Shown here: positions 35,666-44,481 of the stretch, in pieces
Numbering within the stretch: the first letter of the stretch is position 1
How the letters are laid out: every line of letters begins with the position of its first letter
Origin: an uncultured Bacteroidales bacterium
Lineage (GTDB): Bacteria; Bacteroidota; Bacteroidia; Bacteroidales; Marinilabiliaceae
Length of the DNA stretch: 64,000 nucleotides
Direction: 5' to 3'
NCBI GenBank assembly: GCA_937892255.1
Contig: CALAUL010000049.1
Location: forward strand, 1 to 64,000
Position numbers and translations under genes: made by a program
The notes under the pieces: model-generated
Seen by the model: the letters and a program-made list of their open reading frames with translations, nothing else
The model's database searches: none
Told to the model about the DNA's origin: nothing

Positions 35666-36538
35666 ATGATGAAAGAGATAAAACATGTGGCGATACAGGG
35701 TGTGGCGGGAGCAAATCATGAGATTGCGGCACGTGAGTTTTTTGATGATTATGATGTGCAGATTGTTCCCTGTCAGACGTTTGGAGAACTTTTCAATGTG
35801 GTTCGACAAGATAGATCTCTTTATGGTATTGTGGCTATAGAAAATACATTGGCTGGTTCGTTGCAGGCTAATTATACTTTGCTTTTGGAGTCAGGTTTGA
35901 CGGTGATAGGTGAGTATAAGTTGCGTGTCAAGCACGATTTGATGGTTTTGCCCGGAGTGAAAATAGAGGATTTGAAAGAAGTGCATTCTCACCCTATGGC
36001 GTTGGCTCAGTGCGAGATGTTTTTTCGCAACTATCCGCATATTCGTTTGGTGGAGGCTGATGATACTGCCGGAGCGGCACAGATGGTCAAAGAGCAAGCT
36101 CTTGCCGATGTCGGTGCCATAGCGCCGTCGATAGCGGCAGAGAAATACGGTCTTGAGGTGATAGCTAAGGGAATAGAGACGAATAAAAAGAATTTTACTC
36201 GTTTTTTGGTCGTAGCCGATAGATGTGCAGAAGAGGTTGATTCTCTTTTGAGAGAGGGTAGAGTAAACCGTTCGTCGGTATCGTTTATGTTGCCTCAAGC
36301 CAAGGAAGTGGGTAGTCTTTCAAAAGTCTTGACGGTGTTAGCTTTTTATGGAGTCAACCTTACAAAAATACAGTCGAATCCTGTCGTTGGGCACGAATGG
36401 GAATATCTGTTTTACATTGATTTGTCGTTTGAAAATTACACTCGGTATGTTCAAGCCTTAGATGCAGTACGTCCATTGTGCCGTAAGTTGACGGTCTTGG
36501 GCGAGTATGAATTGGGACGACAAAGTCATGAAAATTAA
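35666..36538 (+). CDS. pheA: Prephenate dehydratase
   Basis: 290 residues from ATG 35666 (a second ATG follows at once). Converts prephenate to phenylpyruvate. Catalytic-domain segments VAIQGVAGANHEIAA, YGIVAIENTLAGSL and GIETNKKNFTRFLVV (the TRF motif) are present; a C-terminal ACT domain with GSLSKVLTVLAFYGVNLTKIQSNP binds phenylalanine for feedback inhibition. The frame extends upstream through the attenuator but not in a coding-like manner. First structural gene of the aromatic operon. Confidence 0.94.
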   Translation: MMKEIKHVAIQGVAGANHEIAAREFFDDYDVQIVPCQTFGELFNVVRQDRSLYGIVAIENTLAGSLQANYTLLLESGLTVIGEYKLRVKHDLMVLPGVKIEDLKEVHSHPMALAQCEMFFRNYPHIRLVEADDTAGAAQMVKEQALADVGAIAPSIAAEKYGLEVIAKGIETNKKNFTRFLVVADRCAEEVDSLLREGRVNRSSVSFMLPQAKEVGSLSKVLTVLAFYGVNLTKIQSNPVVGHEWEYLFYIDLSFENYTRYVQALDAVRPLCRKLTVLGEYELGRQSHEN

Positions 36539-36574
36539 TGGAATGATAAGTGGAAATACAAAAAAAATACGAAT

Positions 36575-37735
36575 ATGATAATTGCACCGGCAAAAAGAGT
36601 AAGCGTAGTACAGGAGTACTATTTTTCTCGCAACAATCGTCGTTTGGACTCGTTGAGACAGTCTGGCGTTGAGGTTATTAATTTGGGTATTGGCTCTCCG
36701 GATTTGCCTCCTGCGCCAAAAGTTATAGAGACGTTGGCGGCTGAAGCTTCAAATCCTAATGCACATGGATATATGCCTTATGTGGGTATTCCGGCATTGC
36801 GAGAGGGATATGCTTCGTGGTATAAGCAGTGGTATGGAGTGAAACTGAATCCTGCTAATGAAATTTTGCCTCTGATTGGCTCGAAAGAGGGTATCATGCA
36901 CATCATGATGGCGTTTGTCAATGAGGGAGACGGAGTCTTGGTTCCGGACCCCGGGTATCCTACTTATGCGTCGGTGGCACAGCTTGTTGGGGCTCGCACA
37001 ATAAAGTACAAGTTGTACGAGGAGTTAGAGTGGCAACCAGACTTTGATGAGCTGGAGAAGATGGACCTCTCGGGAGTGAAGATGATGTGGATTAACTATC
37101 CCAATATGCCAACGGGAACATCGGCAACTATGGAACTATATAAGAAGATTGTTGACTTCGGTCGCAGATATAACATTCTGATTGTGAATGACAATCCGTA
37201 TAGCTTTATCCTTCATGAGAGACCTATCAGTCTGCTTGCTGTCGAGGGAGCAAAAGATGTGGCTATAGAGCTCAATTCGATGAGTAAAGCACACAACATG
37301 GCGGGTTGGCGTTTCGGCATGGCGGCTGGAGATGCCGAGGTCATCTCTACGATATTGAAGGTGAAGAGCAACATGGACAGTGGAGTCTTTAAGCCCATGC
37401 AGATGGCTGCTGTGGAGGCCTTGAAACTTGACAAAACGTGGTTTGATGAGGTCAATGCAGAGTATCGTCGTCGTCAAGTCTTGGCTTTTCAGATAATGGA
37501 TTGTTTGGGTTGTAAATACAATGTCAAGCAGGGCGGACTTTTCGTTTGGGCGCGTATCCCCGATTCATGGGAAAGTGCAGAGGCTTTGTCGGATAAGGTG
37601 CTTTATGAGACAGGAGTTTTCATCACACCCGGATTTATCTTTGGCAGTCAGGGTGAGCGTTTCTTGAGGATATCGCTTTGTGCCAAAGTTGAGGTCTTCG
37701 AAAAAGCTCTTGAGAAGATTAAGAAGTTGGCTTGA
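36575..37735 (+). CDS. PLP-dependent aminotransferase (aromatic pathway)
   Basis: 386 residues, class I/II fold. The PLP lysine lies in ELNSMSKAHNMAGWRFGM (~228-245), with NLGIGSPDLPP at the N-terminus and YPNMPTGT and DNPYSF in the middle. The sequence resembles the LL-diaminopimelate/MalY-like branch. Its place between prephenate dehydratase and DAHP synthase makes it the probable Phe/Tyr aminotransferase, acting on phenylpyruvate and 4-hydroxyphenylpyruvate. Confidence 0.88.
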   Translation: MIIAPAKRVSVVQEYYFSRNNRRLDSLRQSGVEVINLGIGSPDLPPAPKVIETLAAEASNPNAHGYMPYVGIPALREGYASWYKQWYGVKLNPANEILPLIGSKEGIMHIMMAFVNEGDGVLVPDPGYPTYASVAQLVGARTIKYKLYEELEWQPDFDELEKMDLSGVKMMWINYPNMPTGTSATMELYKKIVDFGRRYNILIVNDNPYSFILHERPISLLAVEGAKDVAIELNSMSKAHNMAGWRFGMAAGDAEVISTILKVKSNMDSGVFKPMQMAAVEALKLDKTWFDEVNAEYRRRQVLAFQIMDCLGCKYNVKQGGLFVWARIPDSWESAEALSDKVLYETGVFITPGFIFGSQGERFLRISLCAKVEVFEKALEKIKKLA

Positions 37736-37826
37736 TTCAGTCGAACAACATTCTCGCAGCAATAAAAAGCGACTTGAAAACTTTAAAATAATTTGAAATA
37801 ATAACATCGAAAAGATAATAAAAGAT

Positions 37827-38921
37827 ATGGAAAAGCAGTTGGATTTAGAACCGATAGTATTCCCGGGCGTAGAGATGACACGTCCCATAATTATAGCCGG
37901 ACCATGTTCGGCAGAGACAGAAGAGCAGGTAATCAACACCGCATCGTTGCTTGCAGCCAATGGGGTGAAGATATTTCGTGCCGGTATATGGAAACCACGT
38001 ACTCGTCCCGGAGCATTTGAGGGCGTAGGTTCGGAGGGATTGCCTTGGTTGCAGCGTATCAAGAAGGAGTTTGGAATGCTCACCTCTGTCGAAGTTGCAA
38101 CGGCTCATCATGTGCACGAGGCTATCAAATATGGTGTCGATATGGTATGGATAGGAGCACGTACTACCGCCAATCCTTTTGCTGTGCAAGAAATAGCAGA
38201 TGCTTTGCGTGGCACCAATATGCCGGTGATGATTAAGAACCCGGTAAATCCAGATTTGGAGCTTTGGATAGGAGCTTTTGAACGACTTAATAGAGCCGGT
38301 ATTAAGAAGTTGGCGGCTATACACCGCGGATTCTCCATTTACGACAAGAGCCGTTTCCGCAATCACCCAATGTGGCAGCTTCCTATTGAATTGCATCGTC
38401 GTATACCCGAGTTGCCTATCATCACCGACCCAAGTCATATCACGGGCAATTGCGACCTAGTGCATGAAGTATCACAGCAGGCTATGGACTTGAATTTCGA
38501 CGGACTTATCATCGAGAGCCACGAATGTCCGGCTCGCGCATGGTCCGACGCCAAACAACAAGTGACGCCAGCTCACCTAAAGATGATTCTTGACAGCCTT
38601 ATCTTGCGTGACCATGCCATAGCAGACAAAAATCGTGAGAGCCTTGACGAACTTCGCAAAGAGATAGACAAATTGGATAATCGTCTTCTCGAGACATTGG
38701 CAGCTCGTAAAGAGATTTCAGAACTTATAGGCAAATACAAAGCCGAACATGGCATTACAATCCTTCAGACTCGCCGTTACGATGAGCTATTGAAGACACG
38801 TCAGGAACAAGCAGAGAAACATGGCTTGAACACGGAATTTGTAGTCAAGGTCTTTGAGGATATTCACGAGGAGTCGGTGGCTATCCAAAATGAGATAATG
38901 AACAATTTCGACAAAAGATAA
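37827..38921 (+). CDS. Bifunctional DAHP synthase-chorismate mutase
   Basis: 364 residues. Residues 1-~260 are a KDOP-like class I DAHP synthase: IIAGPCSAETEEQ, GIWKPRTRPGAFEGVG, GARTTANPFAVQEIADAL, IHRGFS and DPSHITGN. Residues ~268-364 are an AroQ-type chorismate mutase (LDELRKEIDKLDNRLLETLAARKEI in part, IGKYKAEHG). It joins the first step of the shikimate pathway with the branch-point step to prephenate, and the mutase domain probably gives allosteric control. Confidence 0.94.
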   Translation: MEKQLDLEPIVFPGVEMTRPIIIAGPCSAETEEQVINTASLLAANGVKIFRAGIWKPRTRPGAFEGVGSEGLPWLQRIKKEFGMLTSVEVATAHHVHEAIKYGVDMVWIGARTTANPFAVQEIADALRGTNMPVMIKNPVNPDLELWIGAFERLNRAGIKKLAAIHRGFSIYDKSRFRNHPMWQLPIELHRRIPELPIITDPSHITGNCDLVHEVSQQAMDLNFDGLIIESHECPARAWSDAKQQVTPAHLKMILDSLILRDHAIADKNRESLDELRKEIDKLDNRLLETLAARKEISELIGKYKAEHGITILQTRRYDELLKTRQEQAEKHGLNTEFVVKVFEDIHEESVAIQNEIMNNFDKR

Positions 38922-38926
38922 AAGAT

Positions 38927-39706
38927 ATGAGAATATGTATAATGGGTGCGGGAAAGATGGGAAGTATCTTTGCTGATGCACTTTGCCTGCAACATGAAGT
39001 GGCTATCTATGACAGAGATATACGTCGTTTGCAGTATGCCTTTAACACTCGTCGATTGGCTTCCTTTGAGGAGATACGCGACTTTGCACCGGAGTTGCTC
39101 ATCAATGCCGTGACTCTCAAATATACCATTCAGACATTTGAAGAGGTACTGCCCTACCTGCCTCAAAACTGTATGATATCGGACATCGCATCTGTCAAGA
39201 CGGGCTTTCAAGAATTCTACGAGAAGTGCGGACATCCCTACGTATCTACTCACCCGATGTTCGGACCTACGTTTGCCAATCTCAGAGAACTGCGTCGTCA
39301 TCATGCTATCATCATAAGTGAGGGCGATCACCTCGGAAAAGTCTTTTTCAAGGACTTCTATGGCACACTCGGGTTGAACTTGCACGAGTATACGTTTCAA
39401 GGTCATGACGAGACAATAGCATATTCGCTTTCTATACCGTTTGTATCTACTATGGTATTTGCAGCGTGTATGAAGCATCAAGACGCTCCGGGAACGACCT
39501 TTCAGAAGCATTTCGATGTGGCAAAAGGAGTCCTTTCTGAAGATGACTTTTTGCTCTCGGAGATACTCTTCAACCCATATACACCTGAGCAAGTGGAAAA
39601 AATACAAGACCAAATGTCGCATCTGCTCGAGATTATTAAAAAACGCGACTCTAACGCCATGAGCGAATATCTTTTAGTCCTTAGAAAAAACATCGAAGAA
39701 CGCTGA
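38927..39706 (+). CDS. tyrA: Prephenate dehydrogenase
   Basis: 259 residues. N-terminal Rossmann motif MGAGKMGSIFADAL, then LINAVTLKYTIQ, SDIASVKTGFQEF and the catalytic-region STHPMFGPTFANL. Oxidatively decarboxylates prephenate to 4-hydroxyphenylpyruvate. No ACT domain is present, so control probably rests on the attenuator and the partner enzymes. Five bases follow the DAHP synthase gene. Confidence 0.93.
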   Translation: MRICIMGAGKMGSIFADALCLQHEVAIYDRDIRRLQYAFNTRRLASFEEIRDFAPELLINAVTLKYTIQTFEEVLPYLPQNCMISDIASVKTGFQEFYEKCGHPYVSTHPMFGPTFANLRELRRHHAIIISEGDHLGKVFFKDFYGTLGLNLHEYTFQGHDETIAYSLSIPFVSTMVFAACMKHQDAPGTTFQKHFDVAKGVLSEDDFLLSEILFNPYTPEQVEKIQDQMSHLLEIIKKRDSNAMSEYLLVLRKNIEER

Positions 39707-40060
39707 AAAAATAATTTGCGCCGATACAGAGGAGAGTTGTGGATTTATAATCTGCAGCTCTCATCTCTTGTTATGTCGTGCCAGAAAAGAGACTCTCGCT
39801 ACAAAGTAGTCGAGAGTAATGTCATATTGTCGATGTTCCTTCGTTGTAGTGCCATTGATTGTAGGAATACAATGCGTTCGACTTTTTGTGGAAAAAGTCG
39901 AACGCATAGCGAAGTCACAACGGAGAAATAACGGAGGTAGAGCAGAAAAAGAAAGGAAATCCAAAAGCAAACAATTACTAAGTTGATATTGCTCAAGAAT
40001 GAAACTAAAAGATATAGACGTTCGTAGAAAAACTTGTTAATAACAAAGCAAAATAAAATC
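39707..40060. other. Structured gene-free stretch between tyrA and rubrerythrin
   Basis: No gene seen. Three successive hairpins can be drawn: 39731-39761 (13 pairs with several G-T), 39791-39815 (CTCTCG-CTAC with GTAG-CGAGAG) and 39872-39907 (perfect 16-base arms). The third could end the aromatic operon; the set could be a small RNA or the rubrerythrin leader. No TAnnTTTG box was found immediately before rubrerythrin. Confidence 0.5.
39872..39907. terminator. Perfect 16-base hairpin after tyrA
   Basis: ATGCGTTCGACTTTTT and AAAAAGTCGAACGCAT around loop GTGG. No T-run follows, so termination is possible but not assured. Confidence 0.5.
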
Positions 40061-40636
40061 ATGAAAACACTAAAAGGAACACAGACTGAAAAAAATCTTC
40101 TGACATCATTTGCAGGAGAAAGCCAAGCTCGTAATAGATACACTTTTTTTGCATCGAAGGCGAAGAAAGAGGGCTATGAGCAGATAGCAGCCATATTTAT
40201 GGAGACAGCAGAGCAGGAGAAAGAACATGCAAAACGTATGTTCAAATACTTGGAAGGAGGCTCAGTGGAGATAACGGCCTCGTTTCCAGCCGGAGTGATA
40301 GGCTCGACACTTGACAACTTAAAGGCAGCGGCTGCCGGAGAGAATGAGGAGTGGTCGGACGCTTATCCGCAGATGGCAAAGACAGCGCGTGAAGAGGGCT
40401 TTGAGGAGATAGCGGTGATGTATGAGATGATATCGATAGCGGAGAAAGGACATGAGGCTCGTTATTTGAAACTTGCTGAGTTGTTGGAGACTCATACAAT
40501 GTTTAAGAAAGATGGCGAGGTGTATTGGCAATGTCGCAACTGTGGCTTTATCATCAAAGACACGGAAGCCCCTTTTGAGTGTCCTGCGTGCAAGCACCCT
40601 CAAGCATATTTCGAGGTGAAGAAAGAGAATTATTAG
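40061..40636 (+). CDS. rbr: Rubrerythrin
   Basis: 191 residues from ATG 40061. N-terminal ferritin-like diiron domain (LLTSFAGESQARNRYTFFA, METAEQEKEHAKRMFKY, ISIAEKGHEARY) and a C-terminal rubredoxin-like domain with CRNCG and CPACKH. Reduces hydrogen peroxide in the cytoplasm of anaerobes, fitting an oxygen-sensitive organism. Confidence 0.96.
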   Translation: MKTLKGTQTEKNLLTSFAGESQARNRYTFFASKAKKEGYEQIAAIFMETAEQEKEHAKRMFKYLEGGSVEITASFPAGVIGSTLDNLKAAAAGENEEWSDAYPQMAKTAREEGFEEIAVMYEMISIAEKGHEARYLKLAELLETHTMFKKDGEVYWQCRNCGFIIKDTEAPFECPACKHPQAYFEVKKENY

Positions 40637-40658
40637 ATGTCTTACTAATGTTGTAAAG

Positions 40659-41042
40659 ATGATACGGAGAGTCATATTTAGCATAATGTTTTCGGTCATT
40701 TTGGTATCATGTGCAACAGATACTTCGTCGTCGTTGAATTCTGTTTCGGCCGAAGAATTCTCTCGGATTATGGAAGAAGAGAATGGAGTTCAAGTGTTGG
40801 ACGTTCGTACGGAGAGTGAATATTTGAAAGGACATTTGCCAAATGCATTGAATATCAATATACGCGATACGGCTTTCCATAGTAGGGTGTTGGAACTTTT
40901 AGAGAAAGACAGACCTGTGGCTGTTTATTGTCGCAGTGGCAACAGAAGCAAAGTTGCGGGAGCAATACTTGTAGATATGGGATATGAGGTCTATGAACTC
41001 AATTCGGGTGTTGTAGGTTGGACTGGAAAGGTTGAGTATTAG
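40659..41042 (+). CDS. Rhodanese-domain lipoprotein
   Basis: 127 residues. A lipoprotein signal (FSIMFSVILVSCATD; lipobox VSC, cysteine ~18) precedes a single rhodanese domain: VLDVRTESEYLKGHLPNALNI in part and the active-site loop VYCRSGNRS with the catalytic cysteine. Moves sulfane sulfur or senses redox in the envelope; the partner is unknown. Lies 22 bases after rubrerythrin and ahead of a terminator, so they are probably co-transcribed. Confidence 0.88.
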   Translation: MIRRVIFSIMFSVILVSCATDTSSSLNSVSAEEFSRIMEEENGVQVLDVRTESEYLKGHLPNALNINIRDTAFHSRVLELLEKDRPVAVYCRSGNRSKVAGAILVDMGYEVYELNSGVVGWTGKVEY

Positions 41043-41093
41043 AAACACAACGAAGAAAAAACCAAAATAACATATATGAGAGGAGAAGAGATA

Positions 41094-41121
41094 GGTGAGG
41101 CTGAAAAGTCTCACCTTTTTT
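41094..41121 (+). terminator. Intrinsic terminator after the rhodanese gene
   Basis: GGTGAG pairs with CTCACC around a ten-base loop, followed by six T. Confidence 0.8.
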
Positions 41122-41355
41122 CGTGTGAGGATAGTTCGAGACACGGATAGAGGGAATAGGCATTTGATACACTCTCTTATATTTCGAATGCCGTTCGAAA
41201 AGGGTCGAAACGACAAGCGTTTGATAAAGTATGACGTCTATCGGATATCAGTCTCGATAATACGCAAGTTGCTTTATGGCAGTAGAATTTTGTAATAAAA
41301 TTCAAACTGCTATAAAAAATGTCTATATTTGTAGATTTGAAAATGTTATGTAGTT
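41122..41355. other. Gene-free leader region of ispE with hairpin
   Basis: No gene seen. GCAGT-A-GAATTTT (41279-41291) pairs with AAAATTC-AA-ACTGC (41297-41310), ending 14 bases before the -7 box TATATTTG at 41324-41331, which lies 24 bases ahead of the ispE ATG. Confidence 0.5.
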
Positions 41356-42156
41356 ATGATTGTATATCCTAATGCAAAGATAAACTTAGGCCTGAATGTT
41401 GTAGAAAGACGCCCCGATGGCTATCATAATTTGGAGAGCGTATTCTTTCCTGTAGAGATATGTGATATGTTGGAGATTATAGAACTTGGAGAGGGAGAAG
41501 GAGATTATGAATGGCGATGTGAAGGTTTGAGTGTAGAATGTGATCCGGAGAAGAATATATGTATCAAGGCTTTCCGGCTTTTGCAAAAAGAGTTCTCGTT
41601 GCCACGTTTGGGGTTCTATTTATACAAGAAGATACCTATGGGAGCCGGCATGGGTGGCGGTTCTGCTGATGGTGCATTTGTCTTAAAAACATTAAACCAG
41701 ATGTTTGAGTTGGGACTATCGAGGGAACGGCTGGTGAAATTAGCGGCGCAGATAGGTGCTGATTGTGCTTTCTTTATTGAGAATGAACCGGCGTATGCCT
41801 CGGGAATAGGCGACGAGTTAGAGCCATTTGACGTGGACTTGAAGGGACGTTGTCTTGTCGTGTACAAGCCGGAAGTGCATGTATCAACAGCAGAGGCATA
41901 TAAAGGAATTGAACCAAAGAAAGCGCAAGAGAACGTCAGGGATATACTCCGTCGTCCGATAGAGGAGTGGAAGCACAGATTGGTCAATGACTTTGAGGAA
42001 TCGGTATTTAAGAATCACCCCGAAATAAAGGCAGTGAAAGACATGATGTACGAACGAGGAGCAATCTATGCATCAATGTCGGGCAGTGGTTCGGCTGTTT
42101 ACGGAATATTTGATGAAGAAGTAACTATTGAGGGTGGAATAACGTTGAAATTATAG
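41356..42156 (+). CDS. ispE: 4-diphosphocytidyl-2-C-methyl-D-erythritol kinase
   Basis: 266 residues, GHMP kinase. Start YPNAKINLGLNVVERRPDGYHNLESVF (in part), ATP loop PMGAGMGGGSADGAF and C-terminal SMSGSGSAVYGIF are all typical. Catalyses the ATP-dependent 2-phosphorylation step of the MEP isoprenoid pathway. It is followed at once by the first SpoIIE-type phosphatase gene (ATG at 42157 abuts the stop). Confidence 0.94.
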   Translation: MIVYPNAKINLGLNVVERRPDGYHNLESVFFPVEICDMLEIIELGEGEGDYEWRCEGLSVECDPEKNICIKAFRLLQKEFSLPRLGFYLYKKIPMGAGMGGGSADGAFVLKTLNQMFELGLSRERLVKLAAQIGADCAFFIENEPAYASGIGDELEPFDVDLKGRCLVVYKPEVHVSTAEAYKGIEPKKAQENVRDILRRPIEEWKHRLVNDFEESVFKNHPEIKAVKDMMYERGAIYASMSGSGSAVYGIFDEEVTIEGGITLKL

Positions 42157-44478
42157 ATGAGTGTTATAGAATCGAAATATCATATCAGTAGAGAGAAAAT
42201 GACATTCTTGAGCGGTGTCTGTAGGATATTGCAAAGAGTTAAGTGTGTCGTTACGCTTGTGGCGATGCTCTTGAGCATGATATTTTCGGTCGGTGTTAAC
42301 GCTCAGAGAGATAACAAGTTGTTGCAGGAAGTCTTCTTTCAGTCGGTCGATTCGGTGCGTGTGAGCATGTTGAAGATAGACATGACCAATGCGCGTCGAT
42401 GGATGGACTTGGCCCTGATGTCGATATGCGACAGTGATACATATCATACGTACAAGTTGTTGGATTTCAACATGACAATGATGCGGCAAATGTCGCCTGC
42501 GCAGAAGTCGATGATAGAGGAGACGGGTAACTATTTCTTGGATAGGACGGATACTGTGGCGTGTTATGCGCAAGGCTGTTATTGGTACACATTGGCGAGT
42601 TGCAGTATTTTTGAGAATACGGAAAACGCTGAGATGTATTACACAAAGGCGGAAGATTTGCTTCGTTCGGGAGGTTTCAACTCATTTGCCAATCAGTGTC
42701 AGTTGTTCAAGACAGAAGCCTTAATAAGAGCGTATAAATATGCAGAAGCGGCGTCGTTGGCACGAAGTCTATTAGACAAAGAACAAGGAGTGTTGGCGAG
42801 AGAGATACGCTATTTTTCATTGTTGCAGTTGTACAAGATATACACCCAGATGCGTATCATGCCGATGGTGGAGTACTACGGCAGGTTGATAGAACGAGAA
42901 GGTATTTACGCCGAATCGCTCAGGTATGAGTTGCGTTATCTGCAACGTAAGATATGTTATCTGATATATCTAAATGATGCCGATGAAGCTTTTCCGCTGT
43001 GCAAACGTCTGACACAGATTGCAGAATTGCTCAAAATAGAGGGCGGAGAATGGAATGCCAATCTGCTGTATGCACGTCTTTTGGTGATGGATAAGCAATA
43101 TGCAGAGGCAACGAGATGTATTCAGAAATGTTATGAACTTTACGAAGAAGTGAAATCATCGCTTCTATACGACCCATATTTCTCAAAAGAACACCTTAAA
43201 CTAATACACTCGATGCTCAAAGTAGCAAAGGGAGATGCCGACGGAGCACTGGAATTGCTGTCATCTATAGATGACAACTCACCGGTATTTGGAGTATATG
43301 ACATTGTCACAGAATATTATCATTGCAAAGAACAGTGTTACAACCTCAAGGGCGACTATGACAATGCCATCATAAACTTGGAGCGAAAAGATATGTACTC
43401 CGACTCGATAGTGGCAGATCACACAAGACAACGTTCCAATGATTTGGAGGCAATGTATCGTGATGATTCGACGATATTGGGTCATAAAGCACAACTCATG
43501 GAGCAGGAAGTTGCGTTGCTGAATTTGCGCATGAAGTTGGTGATAGGCATATCGTTGCTGATAGTATTTACGTTGGCATATTACGCATTTCGAATAGCAT
43601 ACAGACGCAGAGAGAAAGTCCGCAAAGCACAATTGTCGAAAGAAATGAACATATTCTTGGAACATGAAGTGGCGCGTCAGACGGAAGAACTTTTGCGTCA
43701 GTCCGCATTGATACGCAGTCGAAACAATGATATCATGCTCAGTCAGTTATATGCACAACGTATTCAGCATGGTATTTTACCGCCATTGGACAAGGTGAAG
43801 TTTGATGGAATTGCGAACTCGTTTGTGATATTCAGTCCGATAGAGACCGTCAGTGGAGACTTCTACTGGTACGACAAAGTTGGAGACAAAATAGTAATAT
43901 GTTGCGCCGATAGTTCAGGACACGGCGTGCCGGGAGCCATGATGTCAATGGTCGGAATGACATTGGTGTCGGAAGTCGTGCGACGCAAGCCCAATAGCGA
44001 CTCGTCGGAGTTGATGAACACCATAAACGATGACCTCTTGCGTATGATGCCGGATTTGAGTTGGCTCGATGGCATAAATATGTCGTTGGTTGTTATAGAC
44101 ACAGCAAAAAAAGTGCTCGACATAACGTTGGCCCGTCATAATACGCTGTACTTCAGTCTCGGCGAAGCCGACTATATCAGAGGAACGAAACGACGTGTGG
44201 GAGACCGTCTGAAACCTGTGTGCGACCGAAAGTTCCAGATGTTTCGCATAGAGTACGAACACGGAGACAGCCTCTACCTATACACCGACGGTATAACAGA
44301 GTTGTTTGGAGGAAAGAACGCTGAAAAACTGAAAATAACAGGATTTAGAAAGTTGTTGGAGAAAGCAGACAAAGAGCCTGTAGAGAAGAGAGAACAACTG
44401 ATAAAAGACGGAATAAAAGACTGGTGTGGAGAATTGGCTCAGAATGATGATATATTGATAATAGGATTGCAATTGTAG
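42157..44478 (+). CDS. Membrane SpoIIE-type PP2C phosphatase with TPR sensor region (first copy)
   Basis: 773 residues. N-terminal export signal (VVTLVAMLLSMIFSVGVNAQ, ~residues 30-50), about 400 periplasmic residues of TPR-like helical repeats, one membrane helix (~462-482), a coiled coil, and a C-terminal SpoIIE/PP2C domain with SPIETVSGDFYWYD (~560) and CADSSGHGVPGAMMSMVG (~584), whose aspartates bind metal. Likely dephosphorylates an anti-anti-sigma-type or other phosphoprotein in response to an envelope signal. Start could instead be the ATG at 42199. Confidence 0.87.
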   Translation: MSVIESKYHISREKMTFLSGVCRILQRVKCVVTLVAMLLSMIFSVGVNAQRDNKLLQEVFFQSVDSVRVSMLKIDMTNARRWMDLALMSICDSDTYHTYKLLDFNMTMMRQMSPAQKSMIEETGNYFLDRTDTVACYAQGCYWYTLASCSIFENTENAEMYYTKAEDLLRSGGFNSFANQCQLFKTEALIRAYKYAEAASLARSLLDKEQGVLAREIRYFSLLQLYKIYTQMRIMPMVEYYGRLIEREGIYAESLRYELRYLQRKICYLIYLNDADEAFPLCKRLTQIAELLKIEGGEWNANLLYARLLVMDKQYAEATRCIQKCYELYEEVKSSLLYDPYFSKEHLKLIHSMLKVAKGDADGALELLSSIDDNSPVFGVYDIVTEYYHCKEQCYNLKGDYDNAIINLERKDMYSDSIVADHTRQRSNDLEAMYRDDSTILGHKAQLMEQEVALLNLRMKLVIGISLLIVFTLAYYAFRIAYRRREKVRKAQLSKEMNIFLEHEVARQTEELLRQSALIRSRNNDIMLSQLYAQRIQHGILPPLDKVKFDGIANSFVIFSPIETVSGDFYWYDKVGDKIVICCADSSGHGVPGAMMSMVGMTLVSEVVRRKPNSDSSELMNTINDDLLRMMPDLSWLDGINMSLVVIDTAKKVLDITLARHNTLYFSLGEADYIRGTKRRVGDRLKPVCDRKFQMFRIEYEHGDSLYLYTDGITELFGGKNAEKLKITGFRKLLEKADKEPVEKREQLIKDGIKDWCGELAQNDDILIIGLQL

Positions 44479-44481
44479 AAT

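Noticed and set aside
38864..39622. 252-codon minus-strand frame opposite tyrA
   Set aside because: Prephenate dehydrogenase on the plus strand has all its motifs; the antisense frame has none.
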